Assembly (NCBI GenBank): GCA_030426395.1
Contig: JAUHYE010000001.1
Location: forward strand, 1-64,000
Direction: 5' to 3'
Source: Phycisphaerae bacterium
GTDB taxonomy: Bacteria; Planctomycetota; Phycisphaerae; Phycisphaerales; UBA1924
Length of the DNA: 64,000 nt
How positions within the stretch are numbered: the first letter of the stretch is position 1; each line of letters begins with the position of its first letter. The notes beneath the pieces are model-generated. The model was not told the origin of the DNA. It was given only the letters and a program-made list of their open reading frames with translations, and made no database searches. Below, one piece after another: positions 27,721-37,742 of this stretch. Made by a program: the position numbers and the translations under genes.

Positions 27721-28365
27721 ATGCGAATTCCTTCGATTGCACTGCTGATCGCCCTCGCGATGCTCACGGCCGGATGCAACATCGTGGGCCCGGCCCTCGT
27801 GCTCATCCAGGGGCCGCCCAAGATCCCCGCCGAGCACCAGCTCGACAAGCAACGAACGGTGGCGGTGGTCATCGACGACCCCGACAGCATCGTGCCCTCG
27901 CTTGGCTATCGCCGGGTGATGCTCGCGACCGTGCAGGAGAAGCTGGCCGACCGGGCGAAGGTGCGCCAGGTGATCGACAGCCGCGACACGATGGCCGTGC
28001 TGCAACGCGATAGCGCACGCGAGCGCATGAGCCTCGTCGAGATCGGCAGGGCCATCGGGGCCGAGCAGATCATCTGGGCGAGGGTGGAGGGCTTCGCCCT
28101 GGCGGCGAGCACGGGCGAGTACCGGCCCAACGCGCAGCTGCGCGTGAAGGTCATCGACGTGACCGCCAACGAGAAGGCCTGGCCAGAGGAGCCGGCCGGC
28201 GGCTTCCTGCTTGACGTCGAGATGCGCGTGCGGCCCGACTTCGTGCCCTCCAGCGGGCCCGAGGAACGCACGGCGATGCAGGAACTGGCCGAGTACACCG
28301 GCCGTGCGATGGCCGAGTTGTTCTACACCGAAGAGAAGGTCTTGAGCGCCCGGGCGGGGAGCTAA
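27721..28365 (+). CDS. Lipoprotein, tandem paralog B
   Basis: MRIPSIALLIALAMLTAGCNIVG lipobox; VAVVIDDPDSIVPSLGYRRVMLATVQEKLAD. Confidence 0.7.
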   Translation: MRIPSIALLIALAMLTAGCNIVGPALVLIQGPPKIPAEHQLDKQRTVAVVIDDPDSIVPSLGYRRVMLATVQEKLADRAKVRQVIDSRDTMAVLQRDSARERMSLVEIGRAIGAEQIIWARVEGFALAASTGEYRPNAQLRVKVIDVTANEKAWPEEPAGGFLLDVEMRVRPDFVPSSGPEERTAMQELAEYTGRAMAELFYTEEKVLSARAGS

Positions 28366-28373
28366 TCTCCGCG

Positions 28374-29405
28374 ATGGCCCGCACGCCCCACCGCCTGCTG
28401 CACCTGGTCGAGGCCGACCACCCGGCGATGTCGCCGCCCGAGGGCGACGCCTCGCCCAGCCAGTTGGAGCGTGGCGGCGACCTGAGCGCGCTGGCGTGCG
28501 CCGCGTTGCTCGACGCCGAGGGCGCCCGGTCGTGCGCGCACGCCGTGGTGTCGCTCGGGCCCGCCGCCGTGCAGCGCCGTGCGGCGTTGCTCGGGGCCGA
28601 TCCCGTGGCACGCGTGCCCGTCCCCTTCGGCACGCCGCACGCGACGGCGAATGCTCTTCGCAAGGTCGTGCTCAACAGTGGCGTGCGATTCGACGCGTGC
28701 ATCGCGTGGAGCGCCTTCGCGGCCCGCGTGGCCAGACTGACGGGCTTCGGCCCCGGCCGGGGCGACCTGGCGCCGTTGCTCGAGGCCGACCCGCACCGGC
28801 CCGACCCCGAGGCGTCGCGTCTCGAACTGCTGCGCGGCGAGAACGCGGATAACGAGATACTCGGCTCGCTGGCCAACCGAGTCTTCCAGGCCGCGCTCGC
28901 TCCGGCTCGGTTGCCATTGGGGAACATGACCGGCGAAATCACGCGTGACGCTTCGCGTGTCGTACTGCTCTCGGACCCTGCCGCGTCTGGCCTGGCGACG
29001 CTCGCGTGGCGGGGCACGGTGCTGGCGGCGGCGGCATCGGGACCAACCACGCTGCTGCTCCCCGGCGGCAGCGCGGGCGCTCGGCGTGTCGGGCGATTGC
29101 CAGAAGCGGCGAACCTGAGCCTGGCCATCGACAACGACGCCCTGCCCCAGCGGCTGATGCGCGGCCACGCGGCCCTGGCCATGTACGGCCCCCAGCCCCA
29201 CCAGCACGCCAGCCCCGGGCTCGTCGCGTACGCGCTGGCGATGGGCGTGCCCGTGGTGGCCGATCCAACCCGGCTGGTCGACGGCCACCCCGACCTGCAC
29301 GCCGGCGCCGACACGCCGGGGTTGCACCCGGTGCACGCACCGGTGCCCATCGAGATGGCTCGTGCGCTGCTGGCGGCGCTCGACGCGGCTCCAACGGCTG
29401 TCTGA
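28374..29405 (+). CDS. Hypothetical protein, possibly GT-B glycosyltransferase-like
   Basis: Coherent ORF; C-terminal GLVAYALAMGVPVVADPTRLVDGHPDLHAG. Confidence 0.45.
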   Translation: MARTPHRLLHLVEADHPAMSPPEGDASPSQLERGGDLSALACAALLDAEGARSCAHAVVSLGPAAVQRRAALLGADPVARVPVPFGTPHATANALRKVVLNSGVRFDACIAWSAFAARVARLTGFGPGRGDLAPLLEADPHRPDPEASRLELLRGENADNEILGSLANRVFQAALAPARLPLGNMTGEITRDASRVVLLSDPAASGLATLAWRGTVLAAAASGPTTLLLPGGSAGARRVGRLPEAANLSLAIDNDALPQRLMRGHAALAMYGPQPHQHASPGLVAYALAMGVPVVADPTRLVDGHPDLHAGADTPGLHPVHAPVPIEMARALLAALDAAPTAV

Positions 29406-29446
29406 ACCGCCGCTGCCCCTGGGCCGCCGGGCGTTTATGATCGCCC

Positions 29447-30385
29447 ATGCCGCCGATCCCGTCAAACCGAATCCGCATTGTCGAGGTCGGTGCACGTGAC
29501 GGCCTGCAGAACGAGGCGGGGCGTGTACCGACGCCCGAGAAGGCCGAGCTTGTTCGCGCTTTGATCGCAACGGGCGTGCCCGAGATCGAGTTGACCAGCT
29601 TCGTGAGCCCAAAGTGGATCCCCCAACTCGGCGACGCTGCGGAGTTGCTGGAGTTACTCGCGGGCGACCTGTCCGATGGCACCACCTTCAGCGCGCTCGT
29701 GCCAAACATGCAGGGCATGGAGCGGCTGCTCGAAGCGAACGAGAAGGCCGTCAATACCACGGGCCGGCGGGCGATCGACAAGGTCTGCCTGTTCACCGCG
29801 GCCAGCGAATCGTTCAGCAAGAAGAACACCAACGCGAGCATCGACGAGACACTGGAGCGGTTCGAGCCAGTGGCACACGCGGCACGCGAGCAAGACCTGG
29901 CGATTCGCGGCTACATCAGCTGCGCGTTCGCGTGCCCCTTCGAGGGTGTCATCGCGACCGAGGCCGTCGTGCACGTGGCGGAGCGACTTGCCAACGAACT
30001 TCGAGTAGACGAGTTGTCGATCGCCGACACGATCGGCCATGCGGCGCCGGGCGACGTGACCGAACGGATCGGCGCTCTAAGTCACATCGAGCGAGCGACA
30101 CTGAATCTGCACCTGCACGACACACTCAACCGCGCCGCCGACTGCGTGCGCGCCGGGTTGGCGGCAGGGGTGCGTTCGTTCGATGGCGCCGTTGGCGGCC
30201 TGGGCGGCTGCCCGTACGCATCAACGCCGGGCAAGCGAGCACCGGGTAACATCGCGACAAGCACGCTGGTGCAAACGATCGAGGACGAGGGCTTTACCGC
30301 CGGCGTCAGCCACGCCGCCCTCAACTGCGCCCGCGTGCTGGCGGGCGATCTCATCACCAGAGCGCGGGCGGGGGCCACGGCGTGA
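29447..30385 (+). CDS. mvaB: Hydroxymethylglutaryl-CoA lyase
   Basis: RIVEVGARDGLQNEAGRVPTPEKAELVRALIATGVPEIELTSFVSPKWIPQL ... GGLGGCPYASTPGKRAPGNIATSTLV. Confidence 0.93.
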   Translation: MPPIPSNRIRIVEVGARDGLQNEAGRVPTPEKAELVRALIATGVPEIELTSFVSPKWIPQLGDAAELLELLAGDLSDGTTFSALVPNMQGMERLLEANEKAVNTTGRRAIDKVCLFTAASESFSKKNTNASIDETLERFEPVAHAAREQDLAIRGYISCAFACPFEGVIATEAVVHVAERLANELRVDELSIADTIGHAAPGDVTERIGALSHIERATLNLHLHDTLNRAADCVRAGLAAGVRSFDGAVGGLGGCPYASTPGKRAPGNIATSTLVQTIEDEGFTAGVSHAALNCARVLAGDLITRARAGATA

Positions 30386-31098
30386 TCGCCCGCGAACGCA
30401 TCGGCACCATCGAGCGGCTCGTGCTGTCCCGCCCCGAGCGCCGCAACGCGCTGACGCCGGCGATGCTGGACGATCTTGCCACGCACCTCGAAAACGCCGC
30501 CGACGCGCACGCGGTGCTGCTGCTGGGCGAGGGCAAGGCGTTCTGCGCCGGCTTTGATCTGGACCTGTGCGTCGGCGAGGGCGGCGACGATAATCTGCGT
30601 GCGTTGCTTGCGGGCCTCTCGCGCTGCATCGTGGCCATGCGGGCCCTGCCGTGCCCGGTGGTGCTGGGCGTGCAGGGGGCGGCCATCGCCGGCGGGTGTG
30701 CGCTGCTTGGCGGCGGCGACATCGTCATCGCCAGCCCCGACGCGAAGCTGGGCTACCCCGTGACGCGCCTGGGGATCTCGCCAGCCGTGAGCGCGCCATT
30801 CTTGCGCGCGATTCCCGATGGCCAGGGGCGGCGATTGATGCTCGACCCGGGATTGATCGACGGCCGACGTGCGCACGAAACCGGGCTTGTGCACGAACTC
30901 TCCAACGAACCGGCCGCCCACGCGATGGAACTGACCGAACGATTGACCGCCAAGCCCCCGCACGCCCTCGCCGCGACGAAGCGGTGGCTCAACGAGCTCG
31001 CTCCAGCCGACGCCCAGCGCGGTCTGGACACCTCGCTCTCGCTCGTCGGCAACGCCGAATCCCACGAACGCCTCGCCTCGGCCCTGAAGAAGACCTGA
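30382..31098 (+). CDS. Enoyl-CoA hydratase/isomerase family protein
   Basis: SRPERRNALTPAMLDDL, GEGKAFCAGFDLDL, GVQGAAIAGGCALLGGGDIVIASPDAKLGYPVTRLG. Confidence 0.9.
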   Translation: MIARERIGTIERLVLSRPERRNALTPAMLDDLATHLENAADAHAVLLLGEGKAFCAGFDLDLCVGEGGDDNLRALLAGLSRCIVAMRALPCPVVLGVQGAAIAGGCALLGGGDIVIASPDAKLGYPVTRLGISPAVSAPFLRAIPDGQGRRLMLDPGLIDGRRAHETGLVHELSNEPAAHAMELTERLTAKPPHALAATKRWLNELAPADAQRGLDTSLSLVGNAESHERLASALKKT

Positions 31099-31102
31099 AC
31101 GC

Positions 31103-31846
31103 ATGACCGACTTCGCCACGCTCGATATCGCCGGCCCGATCGCTACGCTCACGATGAACCGCCCCGACGCGCGCAACGCGATGTCGTTGCCGCTGCTCGA
31201 CGCGATGCACGCGATCCTCGACGACCTGCCGAGCGGGCCGCACGTGCTCGTCATCACCGGCGCGGGCAAGAGCTTTTGTGCTGGCATGGACCTCAAGAGC
31301 GTGCTAGGCGACGAGAACGCTCCACCAAAACTCCTCCACAACATCGCGAAGCTGACCACGCGCCTGCGCAACCTGCCGGCAGTCGTTGTTGCGAAGGTCA
31401 ACGGAGCCGCCATCGGCGGCGGGTGCGGCTTGGCGTGCGCGGCCGACGTGGTGCTCAGCCACGCCGACGCGAAGCTCGGCTTTCCCGAGGTCGACCTCGG
31501 CGTGTGCCCCGCGGTCGTCGCTCCGCTGCTGGTCCGCAAAATCGGTGCCGGCCCAGCCCGCAACATCCTGCTCCGCGGCGGCCTGATGAGCGGGACGCGG
31601 GCCCACGAGGTCTGCATAGTCGACGAACTCGCCGACGATCGCGATGGGCTCGACACATTGTGCGACTCGGTGGCCGAGCGCCTGGCCGCGGGTGGCGCGA
31701 ACGCCATCGCCGCGACCAAGCGGCTGCTCACCGAGATCGACGGTTCGGGCGATGGCGCGCTGGCCGCCAAGGGCGCCGACCTGAGCGCCTCGGTGCTGGC
31801 CACACCCGAGGCGCGCGAGCGATTGTCGGCGATGTTCCGCGGGTGA
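31103..31846 (+). CDS. Enoyl-CoA hydratase/isomerase family protein (candidate methylglutaconyl-CoA hydratase)
   Basis: MNRPDARNAMSLPLLDAM, GAGKSFCAGMDLKSV, KVNGAAIGGGCGLACAADVVLSHADAKLGFPEVDLG. Confidence 0.88.
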   Translation: MTDFATLDIAGPIATLTMNRPDARNAMSLPLLDAMHAILDDLPSGPHVLVITGAGKSFCAGMDLKSVLGDENAPPKLLHNIAKLTTRLRNLPAVVVAKVNGAAIGGGCGLACAADVVLSHADAKLGFPEVDLGVCPAVVAPLLVRKIGAGPARNILLRGGLMSGTRAHEVCIVDELADDRDGLDTLCDSVAERLAAGGANAIAATKRLLTEIDGSGDGALAAKGADLSASVLATPEARERLSAMFRG

Positions 31847-32221
31847 TCAGCGGCCGGTGAGCAATGCCTCCAGCGCGTCTTCCGAAATGTGCTCGATGAG
31901 TTGGACCCGCTCGCGGGGGATGTGGATCTCCAGCCGTTCCTTGCCTTCGGCTTTGCGCAAGACAACCCAGTCGTCTTCGATATCGTGGAGGTAACCAACG
32001 ACCTGTGTCGGCCAAGTGATGGCCCTACTGCCACCGGTATAAATTGTGATGCCTCCGCCGATACCCCATTGGCTACTGCCCCGCTCGGGAGCGCTCGCGC
32101 CATGTACGAGGTACACCCGCACCGGCTCGTCGGCCGATGACGAGTTGCCCAGCCCCAATGCCACCCCCGTCGCCAGCACAATCGCCGCGCTGCCGATTAC
32201 CAGCCATCGCTTCTGCCTCAT
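31847..32221 (-). CDS. Hypothetical exported/membrane-anchored protein
   Basis: N-terminal signal/TM segment WLVIGSAAIVLATGVALGLG. Confidence 0.55.
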   Translation of the reverse strand: MRQKRWLVIGSAAIVLATGVALGLGNSSSADEPVRVYLVHGASAPERGSSQWGIGGGITIYTGGSRAITWPTQVVGYLHDIEDDWVVLRKAEGKERLEIHIPRERVQLIEHISEDALEALLTGR

Positions 32222-32238
32222 GTGGAGCCCTCCTTGCC

Positions 32239-32622
32239 TTACGCGTCGATCCGCGAGTGCAGCGCGACGCGGTTGCCCTCGCTGTCGTGAACGATCGCCC
32301 GGAAGCCGTGAGGCCCGATCCCGTGGACATCCTGCTTGACGGTCCCACCCAATGTCGGCACCTTCGCCACGGCATCACGAATCCGGCCGTCGACGTTGAG
32401 GTACATCATCGCGCCCTTCTCGCACACGTTGCCGGCGTCGGGCACGAGGCAGCCGCCGTTGCCGTCTTCGTGCTCGAACACGGCGAACTCGAACCCATCG
32501 AACGACTCGCGGCCGACCTTGATAGCCAGCACTTCGGAGTAAAACTTGATCGAACGGTCTAGGTCGGCCACGGGCAGGTCGAACCAGATGACGCGGTTGT
32601 GCTTGGTGTTCATGTCGCTCAT
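32239..32622 (-). CDS. VOC (glyoxalase/bleomycin resistance) family protein
   Basis: NRVIWFDLPVADLDRSIKFYSEVLAIKV ... GGTVKQDVHGIGPHGFRAIVHDSEGNRVALHS. Confidence 0.9.
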   Translation of the reverse strand: MSDMNTKHNRVIWFDLPVADLDRSIKFYSEVLAIKVGRESFDGFEFAVFEHEDGNGGCLVPDAGNVCEKGAMMYLNVDGRIRDAVAKVPTLGGTVKQDVHGIGPHGFRAIVHDSEGNRVALHSRIDA

Positions 32623-32632
32623 GGAACGGCTC

Positions 32633-33073
32633 CTAATGGCTCTTGAGATCTCGCTCGATCAGCTTGTCCAGGCCCTTCAACACGCCCTCTCGATTCTTGG
32701 CACTCGTGATCCACTTGGGCAGTCGGCTCTGGAGCGAGTTGTTTCTCCAACCGCCGATCCAGCGGCGTGCCCTTAGCTTCGCTTGGACGTACTTCTGCAT
32801 CCAAAGTACGTGCTCGATATTCCAAGCCCACAGCACCTGCCCGCAGCACGGCGTTTGCAACCAGAGATCAAGCCCTGAGACTGGGTCTCGGGGCTCGCTC
32901 AGGTAGTACATCGATGCTGTTGCCGTCTTACTCCAAGCACACGACGGACAGGTCACCCGGCGTTCTCGGTTCCGTTCGGCACGGCCGCCGCACTTCGGGC
33001 ACACAACGACGGCGGTCTCCCACCATGGACCGCCGTCGACGTCAAACGAGATTCGTGACGGGTCGTCGCTCAC
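32633..33073 (-). CDS. Zinc-ribbon hypothetical protein
   Basis: VVCPKCGGRAERNRERRVTCPSCAWSKTA. Confidence 0.65.
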   Translation of the reverse strand: MSDDPSRISFDVDGGPWWETAVVVCPKCGGRAERNRERRVTCPSCAWSKTATASMYYLSEPRDPVSGLDLWLQTPCCGQVLWAWNIEHVLWMQKYVQAKLRARRWIGGWRNNSLQSRLPKWITSAKNREGVLKGLDKLIERDLKSH

Positions 33074-33074
33074 A

Positions 33075-35948
33075 TCACACCGGCTGCTTCGCCTCGTTCA
33101 GCTTCTTGCGAATCACCGTGTGCAGGATGCCACCGTTGCGGTAGTACTCGATCTCAATGGGCGTATCGATGCGGCACTTGCAGGTAAACTCGATCGTCTT
33201 GCCCTCGGGCGTCGTCGCCTTCACGGGCACGTCGCAGCCGGGCTCGATGGGGCTGGGCAGCATGATGTCGAAGGTCTCGTCGCCCTTGAGGCCCAGGCCC
33301 GCGGCGGTCTGGCCATCCTTGAACACCAGAGGAAGCACGCCCATGAACACGAGGTTGCTGCGATGGATCCGCTCGAAGCTCTCGGCAATGACGGCGCGGA
33401 CGCCCAGCAGCATCGTGCCCTTGGCCGCCCAGTCCCGGCTACTGCCCATGCCGTAGTCCTTGCCCGCGACGACCACGAGCGGCGTGCCGGCCTTCTTGTA
33501 GTCCATGGCCGCGTCGTAGATGTACTCAACCGGGGCGCTCGCAATATCTCGACCCTTCGTGAAGTTGCGTGTCCAGCCGCCCTCGGGTTGCTTGCCGCCC
33601 TCGGCCGCGATCCTGTTCTTCACGCGAACATTCGCGAACGTGCCGCGGGTCATCACGCGGTCGTTGCCCCGGCGGCTGCCGAAGCTGTTGAAGTCGCTCT
33701 GCTTCACGCCGTTTTCCAGCAAATACTGCCCCGCGGGCGTCTCGGGCTCGATGCGGCCGGCCGGCGAGATGTGGTCGGTCGTCACGCTGTCGCCCAGCAG
33801 CGCCAGGCACCGCGCGCCGCCGATGGGCGTAAAGCCCGGCGCCTCCTCGGCCATGCCCTCGAAGAACGGCGGGTTCTGGATGTACGTGCTGTCGTCCTCC
33901 CACGGGTACAGGTCGCTCTTGGACACCGGCACCTTGTTCCACGTCTCGTTGCCAGTGAAGATGTCACCGTAACGGCGGGCGAATTGCTCGCGATCGATGC
34001 ACGAGGCGACGACCTTCTGCACCTCTTCAATGCTTGGCCAAATGTCCTTGAGGAACACCTCCTTGCCATCGGGCGTCGTGGCCAGCGGCTCATTGACCAC
34101 GTCGATATCGACGCGGCCCGCGATGGCGTACGCGACCACCAGCGGCGGACTGGCGAGGAAGTTGGCCTTTACCTTCGGGTGCACGCGGCCCTCGAAGTTC
34201 CGGTTGCCGCTCAGCACGCTGGCCGCGATCAGGTCGCCGCGCACGATGCCCTGCTCGATCTCGGGTGGCAGGGGGCCACTGTTGCCGATGCACGTCGTGC
34301 AGCCGTAGCCGACAGTCGTGAAGCCGAGCGCGTCCAGGTCCTCGGTCAACCCGGCCTTGTCGTAATACTCGGTGACGACCTTGCTGCCCGGCGCGAGGCT
34401 CGTCTTCACCCAGGGCTTGCGTGTCAGGCCGAGAGCCCGCGCCTTGCGAGCCACCAGGCCGGCGGCCACCATCACGCTGGGGTTGCTCGTGTTCGTGCAG
34501 CTCGTGATTGCCGCGATGACCACGCTGCCGTGGTGCAACCGGATCTTCTGCCCCACACGCGGCGGGTGGCTGGCCTCGGTCAGCTCCACGAGCACGCCGT
34601 GGTCGTTGGGATCCTCGGCCTCGGCCTCGTCGGGGTTGACCGCCGAGAACTCGGCCTGGCCACCCTCGCCGGCCCAGCCGTTGAGGTCGACCGCCTCGCT
34701 CGGGGTCTTCTTGCCAAACACGTCGGTCAGCTCGCGCTTCCACTGGGCCTTCATCTCGCGCAGGTTCACGCGATCCTGCGGGCGCTTGGGGCCCGCCAGC
34801 GAGGGCTGCACCTTGCTCAGGTCCAATTCCATCACGTCGCTGAATTCCGGATCGGCCTGGCTCTCGTCCCACCACAGCATGTTGGCCTTGGCATACATCT
34901 CGCACAGCTCGATCTCTTCCTCGCTGCGGTTGCTCAGTCGCAGGTAATCGATGGTCTTGTCGTCGATGGGGAAGAAGCCGCAGGTGGCGCCGTACTCGGG
35001 CGCCATGTTCGCGATGGTCGCGCGATCCGGCAAACTCAGTGCCGCCATGCCCGGGCCGAAGAACTCGACGAACTTCTCCACCACGCCGAACTCGCGGAGC
35101 ATCTGCGTAACCGTCAGCACCAGGTCGGTCGCCGTCACGCCCTCGGCCAGCTTGCCCTTGAGCTTGAAGCCGACCACTTCAGGCGTGAGCATGTATACCG
35201 GCTGGCCCAGCATGACCGCCTCGGCCTCGATGCCGCCCACGCCCCAGCCCAGCACGCCCAGCGCGTTGATCATGGTGGTGTGGCTGTCGGTGCCCACCAG
35301 GCTGTCGGGGTAGACCTGGCGCTCTTCGCCATTGGCGGTGTTGATAGTCCGCGTCAGGCAGCCCCGCGCGAGATACTCCAGGTTCACCTGGTGCACGATG
35401 CCCGTCGCCGGCGGCACGCAGCGGAAGTTGCTCAGGCTCTGCTGGCCCCACTTGAGGAACTTATACCGCTCGTTGTTGCGCTCGAACTCGTGCTGGGCGT
35501 TGATGGTCAGCGCCACGCGTGTCGCGAAGTCGTCCACCTGCACCGAGTGGTCGATCACCAGGTCGCAGGCCACGTCGGGGTTGATCATCGCCGGGTCGCC
35601 GCCCAGCCGCTCCATGGCGTCGCGCATCGCCGCCAGGTCCACCACGCAGGGCACGCCGGTGAAGTCCTGCAAGACCACCCGCCCGGGCGAGAACGGCATC
35701 TCGACCTTGTTGACGTCCTTGGCGTTCCAGTTGGCCAGCCCCGCCACGTCGTCCTGGGTCACGGTGAAGCCGTCCACGTTCCGCAGCATCGCCTCGAGCA
35801 GCACGCGGATCGAATAGGGCAGTTTCCTGACGTTGCCCACCTTCTGGTCGGCCAAGGCCTCCAGGGCGTAGTAGGTGTAGTCCCCACTCTTGGAGGTGCT
35901 CAGCGTGCGGCGGCTGTTGAACGGGTTGCTGGCTGGGCTGCTGGCCAT
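33075..35948 (-). CDS. acnA: Aconitate hydratase
   Basis: [71 protein letters not shown]. Confidence 0.97.
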   Translation of the reverse strand: MASSPASNPFNSRRTLSTSKSGDYTYYALEALADQKVGNVRKLPYSIRVLLEAMLRNVDGFTVTQDDVAGLANWNAKDVNKVEMPFSPGRVVLQDFTGVPCVVDLAAMRDAMERLGGDPAMINPDVACDLVIDHSVQVDDFATRVALTINAQHEFERNNERYKFLKWGQQSLSNFRCVPPATGIVHQVNLEYLARGCLTRTINTANGEERQVYPDSLVGTDSHTTMINALGVLGWGVGGIEAEAVMLGQPVYMLTPEVVGFKLKGKLAEGVTATDLVLTVTQMLREFGVVEKFVEFFGPGMAALSLPDRATIANMAPEYGATCGFFPIDDKTIDYLRLSNRSEEEIELCEMYAKANMLWWDESQADPEFSDVMELDLSKVQPSLAGPKRPQDRVNLREMKAQWKRELTDVFGKKTPSEAVDLNGWAGEGGQAEFSAVNPDEAEAEDPNDHGVLVELTEASHPPRVGQKIRLHHGSVVIAAITSCTNTSNPSVMVAAGLVARKARALGLTRKPWVKTSLAPGSKVVTEYYDKAGLTEDLDALGFTTVGYGCTTCIGNSGPLPPEIEQGIVRGDLIAASVLSGNRNFEGRVHPKVKANFLASPPLVVAYAIAGRVDIDVVNEPLATTPDGKEVFLKDIWPSIEEVQKVVASCIDREQFARRYGDIFTGNETWNKVPVSKSDLYPWEDDSTYIQNPPFFEGMAEEAPGFTPIGGARCLALLGDSVTTDHISPAGRIEPETPAGQYLLENGVKQSDFNSFGSRRGNDRVMTRGTFANVRVKNRIAAEGGKQPEGGWTRNFTKGRDIASAPVEYIYDAAMDYKKAGTPLVVVAGKDYGMGSSRDWAAKGTMLLGVRAVIAESFERIHRSNLVFMGVLPLVFKDGQTAAGLGLKGDETFDIMLPSPIEPGCDVPVKATTPEGKTIEFTCKCRIDTPIEIEYYRNGGILHTVIRKKLNEAKQPV

Positions 35949-36003
35949 GGCGAAGTCTCCTGCGGGCGTGTTCCAAAAGGACCTACCCGTAGTATCGCCG
36001 CGA

Positions 36004-36019
36004 TGGACCTATTGGTCCA
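36004..36019. promoter_or_regulatory. Palindrome TGGACC-TATT-GGTCCA upstream of acnA
   Basis: 6-bp perfect inverted repeat, 4-bp spacer. Confidence 0.4.
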
Positions 36020-36041
36020 ACTGCTGGCATTGAGAGTTTGT

Positions 36042-36056
36042 ATAGAGAATCTCTAT
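36042..36056. promoter_or_regulatory. Palindrome ATAGAGA-A-TCTCTAT upstream of acnA
   Basis: 7-bp perfect inverted repeat in the intergenic region. Confidence 0.45.
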
Positions 36057-36065
36057 GACAGACGC

Positions 36066-36617
36066 TCAGTCGCCCCGGAGCCGCTCGAGCAACTCGGCCA
36101 GCAACAGGTCGCCGTGCGGGTGGCCCTCGATCCAATCGATGGTGGCCTCCAGCCGCTCGTAGTCGGCCCCGCCCAAGACCTCCCTGAGCCTCGCCCGAGC
36201 AGCCTCGCGCGAGCGGTCTGCCCGCAGTGCCCGCTGCCACTCATCGCTGGCGATGAGGTTCAGCTCGTCGTGCAGGTTGCGGGCCTTGAGGGCCTCGTAC
36301 TCGCCGCCGTCGAGCCAGAACCCACCGCTGGCCGCATCGAAGTCGATGCGGAACCGAAGCCCGCGCCCGACCTCGAACTTGCGCATCACCCGCCCGTTGC
36401 GCGGCGAGATGAGCGCGTCGTCGGCATCATCGACCGCGCGTACCTCGCTCCCGTCGGCGGGCTTCTCGGGCAGGCGCCCGGGCTGGGCCCGCAGCCAGGC
36501 CCAGTAGGCGTCGCCGTCGATCCAATGCCCGCCGGTGGTCGGGCACACGTGGCACGCCAGCCCGGGCTCGAGCTCGGTGCGTTCCAGCGTGGCCTTGCGA
36601 TCGCGTGGTGAGTGCAT
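36066..36617 (-). CDS. Hypothetical protein
   Basis: Codon-biased ORF; LACHVCPTTGGHWIDGDAYWAWL zinc-finger-like. Confidence 0.55.
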   Translation of the reverse strand: MHSPRDRKATLERTELEPGLACHVCPTTGGHWIDGDAYWAWLRAQPGRLPEKPADGSEVRAVDDADDALISPRNGRVMRKFEVGRGLRFRIDFDAASGGFWLDGGEYEALKARNLHDELNLIASDEWQRALRADRSREAARARLREVLGGADYERLEATIDWIEGHPHGDLLLAELLERLRGD

Positions 36618-36635
36618 GGTTCAATGTACGCCGCA

Positions 36636-37727
36636 TCACCCGTCCAGCGGCTCGTCGGGCGGCGTGGTCTCCCAGTGTTCCAGCCGGCCCAATTCCCGGC
36701 CGTGCTCGAACAGGGCGGTCATGTCCTGGGGGTCGAAGTCGTCCCACTCGGGGTTGCCGTCGAAGTGCCGCACGTAGTTGAACCGGAACTCGACGCCGGC
36801 CTCGAAGGCCTCGGCGTACAGCTTCTGCAGGCTGCCGATGGCGACCTCGCTGATCATCGTGCCCACCGACCGCCGCGCGATGCCGATCATCGGCACCCAG
36901 CCGAAGTCGACCTCGCGGTACGTGCTCCGCATCTGGCCATTGATGAGCGCGTACAGCCGCGCGGGCGGCACGCTCGGGTCGCTGCCACGGGCCTTGAGCA
37001 TGTGGCTGAGCTGGGCCAGCTCGCGCCGCCAGAAGACGTTCTCGCGCAGGCCGCCATCGACGTGCCAGCGGTGCTTCTGCCGATCGTCGCGCAATCCGCT
37101 CTTGAGCTTGACCGGCGGGAACGCCATCGGCACCGCGCTGGCGGCGAGCAGCACCTTCCTGAATAGCGCGTAGTCCTTGGCCTGCGCGATGCACACCATG
37201 TCCCAGATGACCAGGCGCCCGTCGGCAAGATCCACCGTCGCGACGTACAGCCCGCGGCCATCGCCCTGCGCCGCCACGGCCTTGATGACCTTCTTCGTAA
37301 TATGCGTCTCGATCAGCTCTTCTAAAGGCTTGGCGTTGAGCAAGGATTTCGAGAACGGGATGCTCACCCACATCCGCTTCTTGTACACCTGGTCGGTCGT
37401 GACGGTGGTATAGATGTTCCGCAGGGCCGCGTCGGTCTCCTCGGTGCCCAGGAACGCCAGCGGCGCCATGAGCGACCCGGTGCTGATCCCCGTCACCACG
37501 TCGAAGCTCGGCCGATCCCCGCGCTCGGCCCAGCCCGAGAGATAGCCCGCGCTGAACGCGCCGTACTTGCCGCCCCCCGAGATCGCCAGCACGTTGATCG
37601 CTTTGGCCGGCCCCTGCGCGCGCACGACCTCGGCCGCGCCCTGCGCGAACTCGCCGCTGCGCAGCGCCCTACAGCGGACCTCGGGCCGTTCGTCCTTCCT
37701 CGCCATCGCGCCCACATTGTTGGGCAC
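36636..37727 (-). CDS. Patatin-like phospholipase family protein
   Basis: NVLAISGGGKYGAFSAGYLSGW, VVTGISTGSLMAPLAF, HVDGGLRENVFW. Confidence 0.88.
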   Translation of the reverse strand: MPNNVGAMARKDERPEVRCRALRSGEFAQGAAEVVRAQGPAKAINVLAISGGGKYGAFSAGYLSGWAERGDRPSFDVVTGISTGSLMAPLAFLGTEETDAALRNIYTTVTTDQVYKKRMWVSIPFSKSLLNAKPLEELIETHITKKVIKAVAAQGDGRGLYVATVDLADGRLVIWDMVCIAQAKDYALFRKVLLAASAVPMAFPPVKLKSGLRDDRQKHRWHVDGGLRENVFWRRELAQLSHMLKARGSDPSVPPARLYALINGQMRSTYREVDFGWVPMIGIARRSVGTMISEVAIGSLQKLYAEAFEAGVEFRFNYVRHFDGNPEWDDFDPQDMTALFEHGRELGRLEHWETTPPDEPLDG

Positions 37728-37742
37728 GCACGCGTGCGCGTT

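Noticed and set aside
29447-31846. Complete leucine catabolism operon
   Set aside because: Only an HMG-CoA lyase and two enoyl-CoA hydratase-family genes are present; no methylcrotonyl-CoA carboxylase subunits in the window.
33120-36611. 1163-aa plus-strand ORF opposite acnA
   Set aside because: Antisense shadow ORF of a strongly conserved gene in high-GC DNA; same for 8404-10482 (fusA), 57902-61453 (miaA/topA), 25864-28611, 30082-32181 and 17719-19068.
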